Counted from the stretch's first letter, positions 1-7,772 are shown. The stretch: 64,000 bases of DNA from Shewanella olleyana (GCF_023283825.1 NZ_JAKILD010000012.1:85095-149094), one strand, 5' to 3'. A program made the numbers and translations. The notes: generated by a model not told the origin, from the sequence alone.

Positions 1-72
1 AGTGTGCTTAAAAGTTATAGCGTAATACCTTAAAAAGGGAGGCGGATTTAAGTCTAAGTTCCCCTAAAAGCT

Positions 73-110
73 CCATGTAAAATTGATCCTTTGACCCAAA
101 TATTACATGG
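73..110. other. Inverted repeat near the left edge
   Basis: CCATGTAA (73-80) and TTACATGG (103-110) are perfect inverted arms around a 22-base loop. No coding capacity is seen in 1-258. It could be an operator or a transcript stem, but there is no T-run to make it a terminator. Confidence 0.35.
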
Positions 111-258
111 TGATTTATAAGTCAAAAGCGTGGACACATATTAGGGGTTTAGTAATAGCTTTAGAAAAAAGCTAAGCGCTAAATTAGCAAGAGCATTGAC
201 TAACTTACTCACTCACAAAAACAAGCCAGCTATGCTCTAGGAAAATAGTTGATCTTAA

Positions 259-378
259 CTAGTTATTATCCCTTTCATTTTTATTTTCAAATTCTTTGTT
301 TGCCTCGGCTTCAGCGCACTTTTTACAAATCATGAGGCAGCCAACGATTAAGACTGTTAACGGTAGTAAGAATTCCAT
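259..378 (-). CDS. Tiny single-pass membrane protein, 39 aa
   Basis: The ORF starts with ATG at 378 and ends with TAG at 259. A near-perfect ribosome binding site (AAGGAGG) lies 4 bases upstream of the ATG on the minus strand. The product begins MEFLLPLTVLIVGCLMICKK, one hydrophobic helix followed by a CxxxCxxC-like cysteine cluster (C14, C18, C21) and a highly charged Glu/Lys/Asn tail. The layout predicts an inner-membrane miniprotein with a cytoplasmic tail. I do not recognise the family. Its neighbours are other small minus-strand ORFs of a mobile element. The strong Shine-Dalgarno is the main support, since the gene is too short for coding statistics. Confidence 0.6.
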   Translation of the reverse strand: MEFLLPLTVLIVGCLMICKKCAEAEANKEFENKNERDNN

Positions 379-440
379 GGAACCTCCTTTACAGGTATCA
401 GCTTAATGAATTTAAGCTGATAGCCTGGCACATTTTGAAT

Positions 441-689
441 TTAAATAAACTTAAATAGTAAGTAGCGGCATTTTAACCAAGAATCCTCGGGGAGCCCTTT
501 CCCCTTGTACCTTCTTTGATAAGCAAATTCTCCAATTTCGAATTTCAAAAGCAATAAGTATGAGGGTAACGTAAATAAAAGGTTATTGGTTATCCAAAAC
601 ATCGTCACACAAACTATAGTCGAGATGAGTAAAATAAGTGCTGGCGTGTAACGAGCATAAAACGCCTCATTTTTTTGATTAAAAATCAC
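441..689 (-). CDS. Small two-helix membrane protein, 82 aa, translationally coupled
   Basis: I place the start at GTG 687-689, which overlaps the stop of the 679-894 gene by 11 bases, rather than at the far upstream ATG that would bury a third of the protein inside that gene. A weak GGGG lies 7 bases upstream. The product has two hydrophobic stretches (about residues 14-34 and 36-52) and a basic C-terminus rich in Arg, Lys and Tyr. The overlap suggests translational coupling with the upstream Ser/Asp-rich gene. The function is unknown. The alternative is that only the longer frame or neither is used. Confidence 0.45.
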   Translation of the reverse strand: MIFNQKNEAFYARYTPALILLISTIVCVTMFWITNNLLFTLPSYLLLLKFEIGEFAYQRRYKGKGLPEDSWLKCRYLLFKFI

Positions 690-894
690 TATCAAACCCC
701 GAATCAAAATCTGAGTCGAAACTTGAACAAGAATCAAAACTATCGAAGCTTGATGAAATATCAGTATCACAAGTGCTTATTGAACTACTGCTTTCAGTGA
801 TACCGAATGGGTTACCTTTGATGTCGACACCAGAGTCTGAGATCATAGGTGTACCATCAATATTGGTAATAGGGGCGTTATTTTTAGAAGTCAT
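679..894 (-). CDS. Small protein with Ser/Asp/Phe-rich repetitive C-terminus, 71 aa
   Basis: ATG at 894 is preceded by AAAGGA seven bases upstream. The first 33 residues look like an ordinary short domain (SGVDIKGNPFGIT is its core). Residues 36-71 are a low-complexity acidic tail of alternating SFDS, SDFDS and SGFDSDF units with no lysine or arginine. The function is not recognised. The tail resembles disordered, phase-separating or secreted linker sequence, but no signal peptide is present. It may form an operon with the overlapping membrane protein at 441-689. Confidence 0.6.
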   Translation of the reverse strand: MTSKNNAPITNIDGTPMISDSGVDIKGNPFGITESSSSISTCDTDISSSFDSFDSCSSFDSDFDSGFDSDF

Positions 895-1691
895 AATGTG
901 TCCTTTAATGATGAAGGTTAATTACTGTTCTAAATTTAAGTTAATGAAAAAAAGTTGAATTGCAAACTTATTTTATTGCAAGGTCAGCAATAAATATTTT
1001 CCCTTTCTTTGCTCACTTCGTCGGATACCTAGACTCTTTCAAGACTCAAAAAATCGTTTTTCAGCTTTTTTTTCTTTGCATTTATTCGATAGAATTTTGC
1101 TTTGTTTAGCAAAAATCGGCACGATTTTCTGCAATAAAACGGCCTGTGAAACAGGCTTTCAAAACGCGGATGTGAGTTATTACGAAGTAATGACGAGAAG
1201 CAGCACGCGCATGTACAGCTGGTCTGTACTAACCGAATTTTAATTTTGCCTCAGCAAAATTTAGTCTCATATTTGGCACAAATTGAGGGCTAAACCAGTG
1301 TGGTTTTCGTCAGAAAATCATAGCGATGAAAGAGGGAAATGATGTGGAACACATCCCCTCGTCATAAGCGGTGAAAATGCGGTTAGTACAGAGCGTAGCG
1401 AAATACATGCGCGTTTGATGCTGTGAAGTGCTAGAGCGTAGATCGTAAACCTGCGCCGATGACGAGTCATCAGAGCGGGTGGGCGCTTCAGAGCATATGA
1501 GAGGTTCACAAAGTGAATCACTCATCAGCCAAAGGCTGGCTTGGTAGCGATGTTCATCGCTATTTTCATCCCGAGTGGGATAACTTACTTTAACGGCATG
1601 AATATCGGTACCTTACAGATAAAAGATGAAACTTCGTCTTCTATGAAACTAGTTATGGATACCTAAAAATCAAAGCATAAAAAATATCCAT
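895..1691. other. Long non-coding region upstream of the winged-helix gene
   Basis: About 800 bases without a convincing gene. ORFs within it read through palindromes and have no ribosome binding site. It is dominated by the hairpin run annotated at 1095-1640. A T-rich stretch with direct GACTC repeats lies at 1030-1080. Likely roles are a transfer or replication origin or a structured RNA. Confidence 0.5.
1095..1640. repeat. Dense run of about 14 short hairpins
   Basis: Inverted repeats follow each other with few gaps. Arm positions: 1095-1101/1108-1114, 1112-1118/1122-1128, 1142-1147/1151-1156, 1179-1183/1187-1191, 1213-1218/1224-1229, 1242-1249/1254-1261, 1304-1308/1313-1317, 1341-1346/1350-1355 (with outer arms 1332-1336/1356-1360), 1458-1463/1466-1471 (with outer arms 1453-1457/1482-1486), 1505-1509/1513-1517, 1526-1530/1534-1538, 1546-1552/1555-1561, 1568-1572/1577-1581 and 1623-1628/1635-1640 (one G-U pair). 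Stems are 5-8 bp with mostly 3-6 base loops, several of them GAA or AAA. The stem sequences differ from each other, so this is not a simple repeat array. Confidence 0.7.
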
Positions 1692-2588
1692 ATGAACGAG
1701 TATCAACAACTACAACAAACCATCAATACCGCCGTGTTTTCATCAGGGAAACAGGCCGAAAAATATCAACCTTATTTGTTCATGCCCATGAAATATATAC
1801 CAGGGGAAAATAATAATCAGACGGGTAAAGCCAGACGGGAGTTGACCATCAAAATGGTTGCTAGATTTGGTGTCACTTCACCAACCCTCATCTCGGTTGT
1901 ATATGGTATTAACAAGCGACAAGCTCTCGAACACCTCAACAAGCTTGTGAAAGAAAAACTACTCAGTTTAGTGATAACACATCGGTCTGTTGACGACCGT
2001 GTGTATGTCTTGGATTACGCGGGCGCAAAATATGCAGAAGAGTTGTTATCCATTGCTGTCTATTTTCGCACAAGCGACAAGCCCGCATTAAGGGTTAATC
2101 AGAACACCATCATGCACGATTTAATGATGCAATATATTCAACTGCGGGGCATTAATAATAAAGTTAAAACTGGTGAGGATAATCCGTACTGGATTTCATT
2201 AGTCACCGAGCCTGAATTTAAGCGACTCTTTAAATCAAATGACGTCAGAAACGTAGACGGTATTGTTCTAGAGTTATCGGGGAGCCTTGCTGCAATTGAA
2301 CTAGAACATTCCTTTAAAACCAAAGCGGCACGACAGACCATTTTATTAAAGTGGCTTTACGGGCTTAATCATGGCTATTACGACAAGGTGATGTTGTTCT
2401 CGCAATCTTTACAGGTATTTAGCGATATTAAGCGACTGCATAACCAACTATTTGAAGAGATGGTGACTCGAGTAGATAAAAAGACCCGTAAAACACTGTT
2501 AACACCTCAAAACGTCAGGCTATTACAAACCAAAATCATATATCGAACCGTATTATGGGATGAACTAGAAAGCGTTTTTTATCAATAG
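1692..2588 (+). CDS. Winged-helix protein with nuclease-like C-terminus, possible plasmid/ICE replication or mobilisation factor
   Basis: 298 aa. Residues about 45-110 form a predicted winged helix (LTIKMVARFGVTSPTLISVV, then a helix with KRQALEHLNKLVKEKLL and a wing). The C-terminal half contains VDGIVLEL followed by AAIELEHSFKTKAARQ. The spacing of D, E, E and K resembles the degenerate PD-(D/E)XK core of Replic_Relax-type proteins known from plasmids, but I rate that match as weak. No strong Shine-Dalgarno precedes the ATG at 1692. The hairpin-rich region just upstream fits a protein that binds an origin. A transcription factor role is possible too. Confidence 0.5.
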   Translation: MNEYQQLQQTINTAVFSSGKQAEKYQPYLFMPMKYIPGENNNQTGKARRELTIKMVARFGVTSPTLISVVYGINKRQALEHLNKLVKEKLLSLVITHRSVDDRVYVLDYAGAKYAEELLSIAVYFRTSDKPALRVNQNTIMHDLMMQYIQLRGINNKVKTGEDNPYWISLVTEPEFKRLFKSNDVRNVDGIVLELSGSLAAIELEHSFKTKAARQTILLKWLYGLNHGYYDKVMLFSQSLQVFSDIKRLHNQLFEEMVTRVDKKTRKTLLTPQNVRLLQTKIIYRTVLWDELESVFYQ

Positions 2589-2609
2589 ATTTTAAGTGCC
2601 ACAAAACGA

Positions 2610-2637
2610 GAAAGACACTCAGAGAGCGTCTTTCAAG
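2610..2637 (+). terminator. Weak terminator-like hairpin after the winged-helix gene
   Basis: AAAGAC and GTCTTT arms close an imperfect stem just after the stop at 2588. The T-run is short, so it may only be a weak terminator. Confidence 0.3.
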
Positions 2638-2833
2638 GTAAAGCCAATAAGGCATTACGGAGGAGCGAGGTAGATTCAACACAATGGAAGAATCACCAGA
2701 GATTAATTTTATCCTTAAAAATAACTCCGTTTCACTGCTGCCGAGGCATCCATGATTTCCCCTGCAATAGTAAGTAAGCCTGAAGCTAGGGAAATTAAGC
2801 TAGTTATGTAGGATGAAAGCAGAAAAGCTTCAA

Positions 2834-2926
2834 CTAATCACCTGATGACAAGTAATAAATAATAGAAAAAAGTACACACAATAGGCCAATAGCGGCCCAA
2901 ATTAAACCTAGATCAATATGCTCCAT
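2834..2926 (-). CDS. Tiny single-pass membrane protein, 30 aa
   Basis: ATG at 2926 follows an AAGAGG ribosome binding site. The product starts MEHIDLGLIWAAIGLL and continues as one hydrophobic helix ending SSGD. Like the 259-378 ORF it is a minus-strand single-pass miniprotein with an acidic N-terminal turn, so the left end of the element may hold a small set of such proteins. No homologue is recognised and nothing is known of function. Confidence 0.45.
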   Translation of the reverse strand: MEHIDLGLIWAAIGLLCVLFSIIYYLSSGD

Positions 2927-3302
2927 GCGACCTCTTAACAATCCTTGTTAATCGTTTGAAAAGTATAGTCTGGAATGGTGGTTAAGGTAAATTGTGGAAA
3001 CAGTAACTCACTTTGCCCGTGCGACGTGAAGTCGTATGAAGCGTTGTTCACCACGATAAGAGTGAACCATCTGTATCACCAGATGACTCTAAATAAAGTA
3101 GCTAATCTGACAATGTAACGAAGTCCATTGGATGGGAACAAAATCGTGAGAAGGCGTTCTTCCTGATAACCTCAAGTCGGGTCAGTGCTAGGGATATATT
3201 CATTGTCATCCCGATAGTAGAGCTGAAGTAGCATGTATTAAATTAAATTTAGCAGGAATTGACAAAGTTCACTAGAAGGTTTACTCATCGTTCAGCTTGA
3301 AG
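2927..3302. other. Intergenic region containing a possible group II intron 5' fragment
   Basis: From 3019 the plus strand reads GTGCGAC, like the GUGYG 5' end of group II introns, followed at once by a CGAC-GTGAA-GTCG hairpin. Further stem-loops and GAAG/GAGAAGG internal-loop-like motifs continue to about 3240, including GGGAT/ATCCC arms near 3190-3215. No domain V hairpin, no intron-encoded protein and no 3' end are present, so at most this is a truncated domain I remnant. I cannot confirm it without a covariance model. Confidence 0.3.
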
Positions 3303-3809
3303 CTAATACGCTTTCTTGAAAATTTGAGACTTGATAAATTGTGCAAATAACTTTTCAACAACACCTAGCGATGAATTCAAACGGTGATCACCTGAAATTA
3401 AATGCAATGGGCAGTCGTTATCTTTAGCAAATTTAAATGAGTTATCTACAGGAATTATGTCATCAGACCAACCATGAACAATTTCGACATTTGTTATGTT
3501 TCTAAAATCATCCTCTACATAGCCTGGCATATACAAAGCTGGGGCCAATAAAAATAATGCTTTTGCATCAACTTGTTGAGATGCAACCAATGAAATGTAG
3601 CCTCCCATGCTTGAGCCTACAAGTAAGAAGTCGTCATCCGTATTCTTTAAAATATTTACTAACCGTTCTATTCTTACTTTTGAATCAAGTGTATCTGTAT
3701 AATCTATACTATCAACATCGCAACCATACTCTTTGGCTATATTAGCAAGCCTTGTAATTTTGCTTCCCCAAGGTCCGCTTTCTTTTCCGTGTGAAAAAAA
3801 TACTTTCAT
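3303..3809 (-). CDS. Small alpha/beta hydrolase (YqiA/UPF0227-like)
   Basis: 168 aa, the usual size of the compact esterase family that includes YqiA. It starts with a strand ending HGKESGP (oxyanion-loop region). It contains the nucleophile elbow GSSMGG near residue 67, then an acid in WSDDIIP near residue 114 and a histidine in SGDHRL near residue 141, giving a complete Ser-Asp-His triad. It is probably a cytoplasmic carboxylesterase or thioesterase of unknown substrate. GGACAT before the ATG is a fair ribosome binding site. It is the last of a leftward series of accessory genes. A link to the nearby defence-like genes is possible but only inferred from location. Confidence 0.75.
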   Translation of the reverse strand: MKVFFSHGKESGPWGSKITRLANIAKEYGCDVDSIDYTDTLDSKVRIERLVNILKNTDDDFLLVGSSMGGYISLVASQQVDAKALFLLAPALYMPGYVEDDFRNITNVEIVHGWSDDIIPVDNSFKFAKDNDCPLHLISGDHRLNSSLGVVEKLFAQFIKSQIFKKAY

Positions 3810-3934
3810 AGATGTCCTTATATTTTGCGGATAAATAAATATCTTAAAAAAGTCGACTGGACTTCTCAGACGTTATTAAACTCTTAGGTAAGGCGCGAGT
3901 TTACTTTGATATATATTGTGAAAAATCTAATCAG

Positions 3935-4861
3935 TTAATAAACAAAGTTTTTATTAATTAAATTTCGCTCACCACTCCAGCGGTAAGCAATCAAATCTCC
4001 GCCTTTGCCAGCACTATAATCTGTGCAAACAACCTTATCTGACTGGATAGAGGGTTTACCATTCATCCAATAATGTCCAAAAAATACCGGTTTATCATTG
4101 TCGTATAGATAAATGTCATCAATTAACGAATTGGGAATAGACTCCATATTTTCACCTGGAACAGTTAGAGCTAGGTTTCTAAAAGTAGGCGTTTCGTTCG
4201 ACCACCATTTTACTCTAACTCCAGATCTGGAATTTTCGTCCTTGTCATTAAAAGTTATACCATCAGGTAGCTCTTGCTCTAAGGCTTTAACAACATTTTC
4301 AATGTATTGGTAATGATTATGGTGCTCTTGAGATGCTGTTATAAACATTTCATCTGGGATAGTCTTATCTTTGTTCAGTAAATCATTAAGTTTATTGATG
4401 GTAGGTTGATGCCAACATGCATGAACTATTCGAATATGTTCAAGTTCTAGAAATATTGGTAGAGTTTTAAACCACTTTATGACCTGTTCATGCTTTTGAG
4501 AGCCAAAGGGGAACTCTTTAAGGAATGCTTGGTGTTGTTTGTGATTTTTCTCTGAATGTTCGCGTAAATATTGATCTTGCCTATTTGGTTTTTTTGTTGC
4601 ATAGCAAATTGCGTTAAATTCATGATTTCCCATGATTGCTAGAGCACTGTTAGATTCAACCATGCTTTTTACCATATGGATGGTTTTTTCCTCTTCACCA
4701 CCACGATCAATGTAATCGCCTACGAAAATAGCTTTACGTGTCTCATGACAAAAAACACCATCAACCAACCTATAATTCATTTTTAGTAGGAGGTTTTCTA
4801 ATTTGGTGGCGTGTCCATGTACATCGCCAATAATGTCGTAATATTGCAATTTTGCATCCAA
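3935..4861 (-). CDS. Calcineurin-like metallophosphoesterase (PrpA/ApaH-type)
   Basis: 308 aa. The PPP-family signature is complete: GDVHGH near residue 12, GDYIDRG near residue 48, GNHEF near residue 79 and later catalytic histidines in VHACWHQ and FFGHYW. These ligate a dinuclear metal centre, so a phosphoprotein or dinucleoside tetraphosphate phosphatase is expected. Bacterial relatives act on bis-nucleoside polyphosphates or phosphoproteins. The start is a TTG at 4861, or a TTG four codons later. No ATG precedes the first motif and no clear Shine-Dalgarno is seen. The gap to the hydrolase gene is 125 bases. Confidence 0.75.
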   Translation of the reverse strand: MDAKLQYYDIIGDVHGHATKLENLLLKMNYRLVDGVFCHETRKAIFVGDYIDRGGEEEKTIHMVKSMVESNSALAIMGNHEFNAICYATKKPNRQDQYLREHSEKNHKQHQAFLKEFPFGSQKHEQVIKWFKTLPIFLELEHIRIVHACWHQPTINKLNDLLNKDKTIPDEMFITASQEHHNHYQYIENVVKALEQELPDGITFNDKDENSRSGVRVKWWSNETPTFRNLALTVPGENMESIPNSLIDDIYLYDNDKPVFFGHYWMNGKPSIQSDKVVCTDYSAGKGGDLIAYRWSGERNLINKNFVY

Positions 4862-4945
4862 AGTTAACTTATTTATTTTATATCTTATTATTCAGGCTTG
4901 TTATTGCATTTTGTGCATTCATTCCATATTTGTAATTTGCCATGA

Positions 4946-5164
4946 TTATGGGAAGCTGATTAACTCAACTGATACGGTTCCTAACTCTTTATCCCCAAAC
5001 AATGCTTCACTACCGTAAATATTATTTGCAGCAATAATAATCTTTAGCAAAACGTCTTCGGGTTCACAATCTTCCTCAACCATGTCTGAGGTTTGTTGAC
5101 GGGCTAATTCCAAGTACTTCTCGGTTGCCTCTTCACTTAATTCTATAACTAGTTTTTGAGTCAT
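4946..5164 (-). CDS. Small acidic protein, 72 aa, unknown
   Basis: The ORF begins MTQKLVIELSEEATEKYLEL, a strand-helix opening like that of ribbon-helix-helix or antitoxin-type proteins, and then has an acidic middle (MVEEDCEPED). GAGAA lies upstream of the ATG at 5164. No adjacent toxin of typical size is present, so an antitoxin role is only a guess. It lies between the phosphoesterase gene and the 340-aa unknown gene on the same strand. Confidence 0.5.
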   Translation of the reverse strand: MTQKLVIELSEEATEKYLELARQQTSDMVEEDCEPEDVLLKIIIAANNIYGSEALFGDKELGTVSVELISFP

Positions 5165-5260
5165 TGTTTTCTCGACTTAAGGAAAATTCATGAATGTTTT
5201 TGTTGAAATATTTTTTTATGCAGCTGGGCAGAACGGTAAAACTTTCTACCTCATTCATTT

Positions 5261-6283
5261 TTAATTAGCTTTTGTGAGTTTTGTCATTATGTATTCTGTC
5301 GCCGCACTCGCACTATTAAAGCTAATGTCTTCATTCTCGATGAATAGGATGAATTTTCCATCCCCCTTTAATGTAATGAGGTTGAGTGAGTCTTGTTTAT
5401 TTGGGTAGCGCCAAATGCTGACTTCAATACCATCTGAAATATCCTCTTTGCTAACGGAGAAAACTTTGCTATCTAATAATTCAATAAGTTGGTTATAGTC
5501 TTTAACTAATTGAACAGAATAACCAAAGCCCATTCTCAAAAAAGGTTCAATAGGGCGGGGTTTGCTTCCCTTTTTCTGAATATCATTAACTAACACTTGA
5601 ATAGATGATGCAAGTTGGGCACATTCCCGTTTTGATTTACTCTCCCTTAAAGCTGAAGATTGAAATAGATATAAATAAGTGTCTAATTTATCAAGTTTAC
5701 AGAGGGGGCAAGGAGTTCCAATCAGTAAGTGTGACACTTCAATAGTGAGTAGTTCAAACAGTTCATTTTCACCAGGTATCGAATCATTTATTGGTAATGA
5801 ATACAATTTAGATAATTGATTTTTTACTTGCCTAACGATTTCGAGGTTGTGGTTATTTTTTTCAAAATTAGAAACCGACACAGGCAGCATTTGAAATAGT
5901 TGGTGATTGATATTTGAGTCCCATAAACCATTTTCTGAGACGTCTCGAATGTAGCTTCCTGATTGCTTTGTGCCATAGCTATAATCAGCAGTTTTGTCTT
6001 GGATTAAGTCGATTATTTCAGTGTGAAGCTCAATCCAATCAATATGTCTAGCTTGTTCAATTTTTGGTATCCATGCTTCAAAAGATTCAATCAACTCTAG
6101 TTGTAACTTTCGACCAGTGCTATCGGCTAAGGAACGTTGAGCCGTGAGGTGTTGATATATTGCGATATATAAAAAGATGGGGTTAATGCGATTAGAAAAG
6201 GTTGGATATTTAGAGTCATAGTTATTCCATAACTCTTCACAAAATATTTTTGCATTGCACAAAGTACCGTTGTCGCTCGTCAT
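5261..6283 (-). CDS. Unknown protein, 340 aa
   Basis: I do not recognise the family. The protein is soluble and mostly helical. An SADSTGRKLQLE segment lies near residue 55, a CPLC motif near residue 196 could bind a metal or form a disulfide, and a C-terminal strand-rich part (about 270-330) contains IWRYPNKQDSLNLITLKGDG. It lies 37 bases downstream of the 195-aa gene on the same strand, so the two are likely co-transcribed from the divergent promoter region near 6.95 kb. By context it may be a partner of that protein in an accessory module. Confidence 0.55.
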   Translation of the reverse strand: MTSDNGTLCNAKIFCEELWNNYDSKYPTFSNRINPIFLYIAIYQHLTAQRSLADSTGRKLQLELIESFEAWIPKIEQARHIDWIELHTEIIDLIQDKTADYSYGTKQSGSYIRDVSENGLWDSNINHQLFQMLPVSVSNFEKNNHNLEIVRQVKNQLSKLYSLPINDSIPGENELFELLTIEVSHLLIGTPCPLCKLDKLDTYLYLFQSSALRESKSKRECAQLASSIQVLVNDIQKKGSKPRPIEPFLRMGFGYSVQLVKDYNQLIELLDSKVFSVSKEDISDGIEVSIWRYPNKQDSLNLITLKGDGKFILFIENEDISFNSASAATEYIMTKLTKAN

Positions 6284-6320
6284 AGTATGTTCTCAACCAG
6301 TCATGGAGAAGTGTTTTTGG

Positions 6321-6908
6321 TTATTCTTTCAAGCTACGACTAATCAACTCAAATGCATCCTTAGTGTCATATCCTTCTAAAGTAAGGCTGATGATATCAT
6401 CTCTGTGACGTGATATAGCTTGCGGCAAGATAGCTCTGTTGTTTTGAAAATACTTAATCGTCATTTCTTTGGCTTCTTCGCGTGTAAGTCTTACCTGTGG
6501 CGTCGCTTTTTGCTCTGCGGCCTCAATATACATATCAAACTCTTCAGATACGGTTGACCAGTCATAAGCGAATACCTCTTCCCTCAATTTTACTGGATTA
6601 AAGTGCTCTGTAACCCCGTTACCACACTCTCCTAAAGTCTTATTTATAATGAGAGATGTGACATCGGGTAGTGCTCGTTCTGAAGTGAATAAACGAACAA
6701 TATCCAATTTTCTTCCTGTGGATACAGGGATAGCTCGTTGAACAAACTCTATATCTGGGTGTAAGTCTTTAGCTTGTTTAACTAATTCTCCGTAAGTCAA
6801 ACAATGCTTGTGACGAGCTAAATTAATCAAAATTGGATAGTAAATAGCTGCTAGTTGAACATCGTTAAGAGTAATATTCGTGTAAAAACTTTGAGCCTGT
6901 TGTGTCAT
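6321..6908 (-). CDS. Unknown protein with an alkyltransferase-like helical domain, 195 aa
   Basis: Residues about 20-90 read AIYYPILINLARHKHCLTYG, then LPDVTSLIINKTLGECGNG. The LTYGEL helix followed by a basic loop and a (L/M)PDVTSLIINK-like strand occurs, as I recall, in accessory proteins with a winged-helix, ATL/MGMT-like fold. This is a tentative assignment. The C-terminal 60 residues are helical. AAGGAA precedes the ATG at 6908. It is the first gene of the leftward block, divergent from the HEPN/WYL operon, with about 216 bases between the two starts. Confidence 0.5.
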   Translation of the reverse strand: MTQQAQSFYTNITLNDVQLAAIYYPILINLARHKHCLTYGELVKQAKDLHPDIEFVQRAIPVSTGRKLDIVRLFTSERALPDVTSLIINKTLGECGNGVTEHFNPVKLREEVFAYDWSTVSEEFDMYIEAAEQKATPQVRLTREEAKEMTIKYFQNNRAILPQAISRHRDDIISLTLEGYDTKDAFELISRSLKE

Positions 6909-6977
6909 TTAAATTCCTTATATTTATTGTTTTTTCATATTTTCCAATATTCATGAAACTCGTATCTATCTTAACGC

Positions 6978-7027
6978 CACTTTTTAATTTGTATAAGTGT
7001 CAACTTTTAGTACATGTCACTTTTTGA
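6978..7027. promoter_or_regulatory. Three copies of a CA(A)CTTTT motif between divergent genes
   Basis: CACTTTTTAA begins at 6978, CAACTTTTAG at 7001 and CACTTTTTGA at 7018, so the repeat starts are 23 and 17 bases apart. The last two are preceded by TGT. They sit just upstream of the predicted operon promoter and between divergent start codons, a suitable place for operators of the WYL regulator encoded at 7787. The link to that regulator is inferred. Confidence 0.4.
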
Positions 7028-7066
7028 GAAGTTAACATACCATTTATTGATCTAGCTCTTAACACC

Positions 7067-7094
7067 TTGACCTTTTTCTATTGCAATGTAGGCT
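7067..7094 (+). promoter_or_regulatory. Predicted promoter of the HEPN-WYL operon
   Basis: TTGACC (7067-7072) and TAGGCT (7089-7094) are separated by 16 bases. The predicted start of transcription, near 7100, lies between the upstream ATG (7095) and the better one (7125). This agrees with the choice of 7125 as the translation start. Confidence 0.4.
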
Positions 7095-7124
7095 ATGAAT
7101 CTGCAAATACTTCAAGGGATTGAT

Positions 7125-7772
7125 ATGCAATACGAAAGACTTAAGGCTCAACATCGAGCCACAAGGGAGCAGCATCCTAAATCATTAGCCGTTCGTGTTC
7201 ACAGAGCTTTAAGTTGGCTCAACAAGGCTGAGCTCTCTGAAGACTTAGACAGTCAGTTTATCTTTTACTGGATATCATTCAATGCTGCCTATGCACAGCA
7301 TATCGATCGTTCAATTTTAATGACTGAACGTGGTAAATTTCAAAGTTTTCTTTATAAAATCGTAATGTTAGACAGTAATAACCGACTTAATGATTTTATT
7401 TGGCAGGAATACACAAATACAATTCGTGTTGTTTTGAACAATGAATTTATATTTGAATCCTACTGGGATGCACAAAATGGTGAGATTACCCAGAAGGAGT
7501 GGAGAAATCAGCGTTCAAAATCTATTCGTTCTAGTCACCATGCACTTGCCAGTGAGCAAACAGAAATTGTCTTATCTATCATATTTAGTCGACTCTATAC
7601 GCTTAGAAACCAACTTATACATGGTGGTGCGACCTGGAATGGAAAAGTGAATCGTCAACAACTTCAAGACTGCACTGCAATTTTAGTCAGTGTTGTTCCA
7701 ATTTTAATTGAAGTAATGATGAGCAATCCTGATGAGCTTTGGGGTGACTTTATTTACCCCGTGATATCTTAA
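7125..7772 (+). CDS. HEPN-domain protein, putative ribonuclease effector
   Basis: 215 aa from ATG 7125, which has AAGGGA five bases upstream. An in-frame ATG at 7095 lacks a good site and falls inside the predicted promoter. The protein is all-helical. The last third contains LRNQLIHGG at about residues 160-168, the R-x4-H signature of HEPN ribonucleases, in the Apea-like arrangement where the motif precedes a long C-terminal helix. HEPN proteins often act as RNA-cleaving effectors in anti-phage and toxin systems. Here it is the first gene of a six-gene rightward operon, 14 bases ahead of the WYL regulator. Catalytic activity is inferred from the motif only. Confidence 0.65.
   Translation: MQYERLKAQHRATREQHPKSLAVRVHRALSWLNKAELSEDLDSQFIFYWISFNAAYAQHIDRSILMTERGKFQSFLYKIVMLDSNNRLNDFIWQEYTNTIRVVLNNEFIFESYWDAQNGEITQKEWRNQRSKSIRSSHHALASEQTEIVLSIIFSRLYTLRNQLIHGGATWNGKVNRQQLQDCTAILVSVVPILIEVMMSNPDELWGDFIYPVIS

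Noticed and set aside
679..770. Longer 109-aa version of the membrane protein (start at 770)
   Set aside because: Its first 27 codons lie inside the 679-894 gene, and a GTG at 689 gives a normal two-helix protein. The shorter version was annotated.
1310..1525. Two minus-strand ORFs of about 70 aa in the hairpin region
   Set aside because: They run through palindromes in both frames, have no ribosome binding site and no protein-like composition.
1095..1640. CRISPR array
   Set aside because: Hairpins are dense but the sequences are all different; there is no constant repeat/spacer pattern and no cas gene.
5261..6908. Toxin-antitoxin or restriction assignment for the 340-aa and 195-aa proteins
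   Set aside because: No catalytic motif could be identified; only context suggests a linked role, so both were left as unknown.
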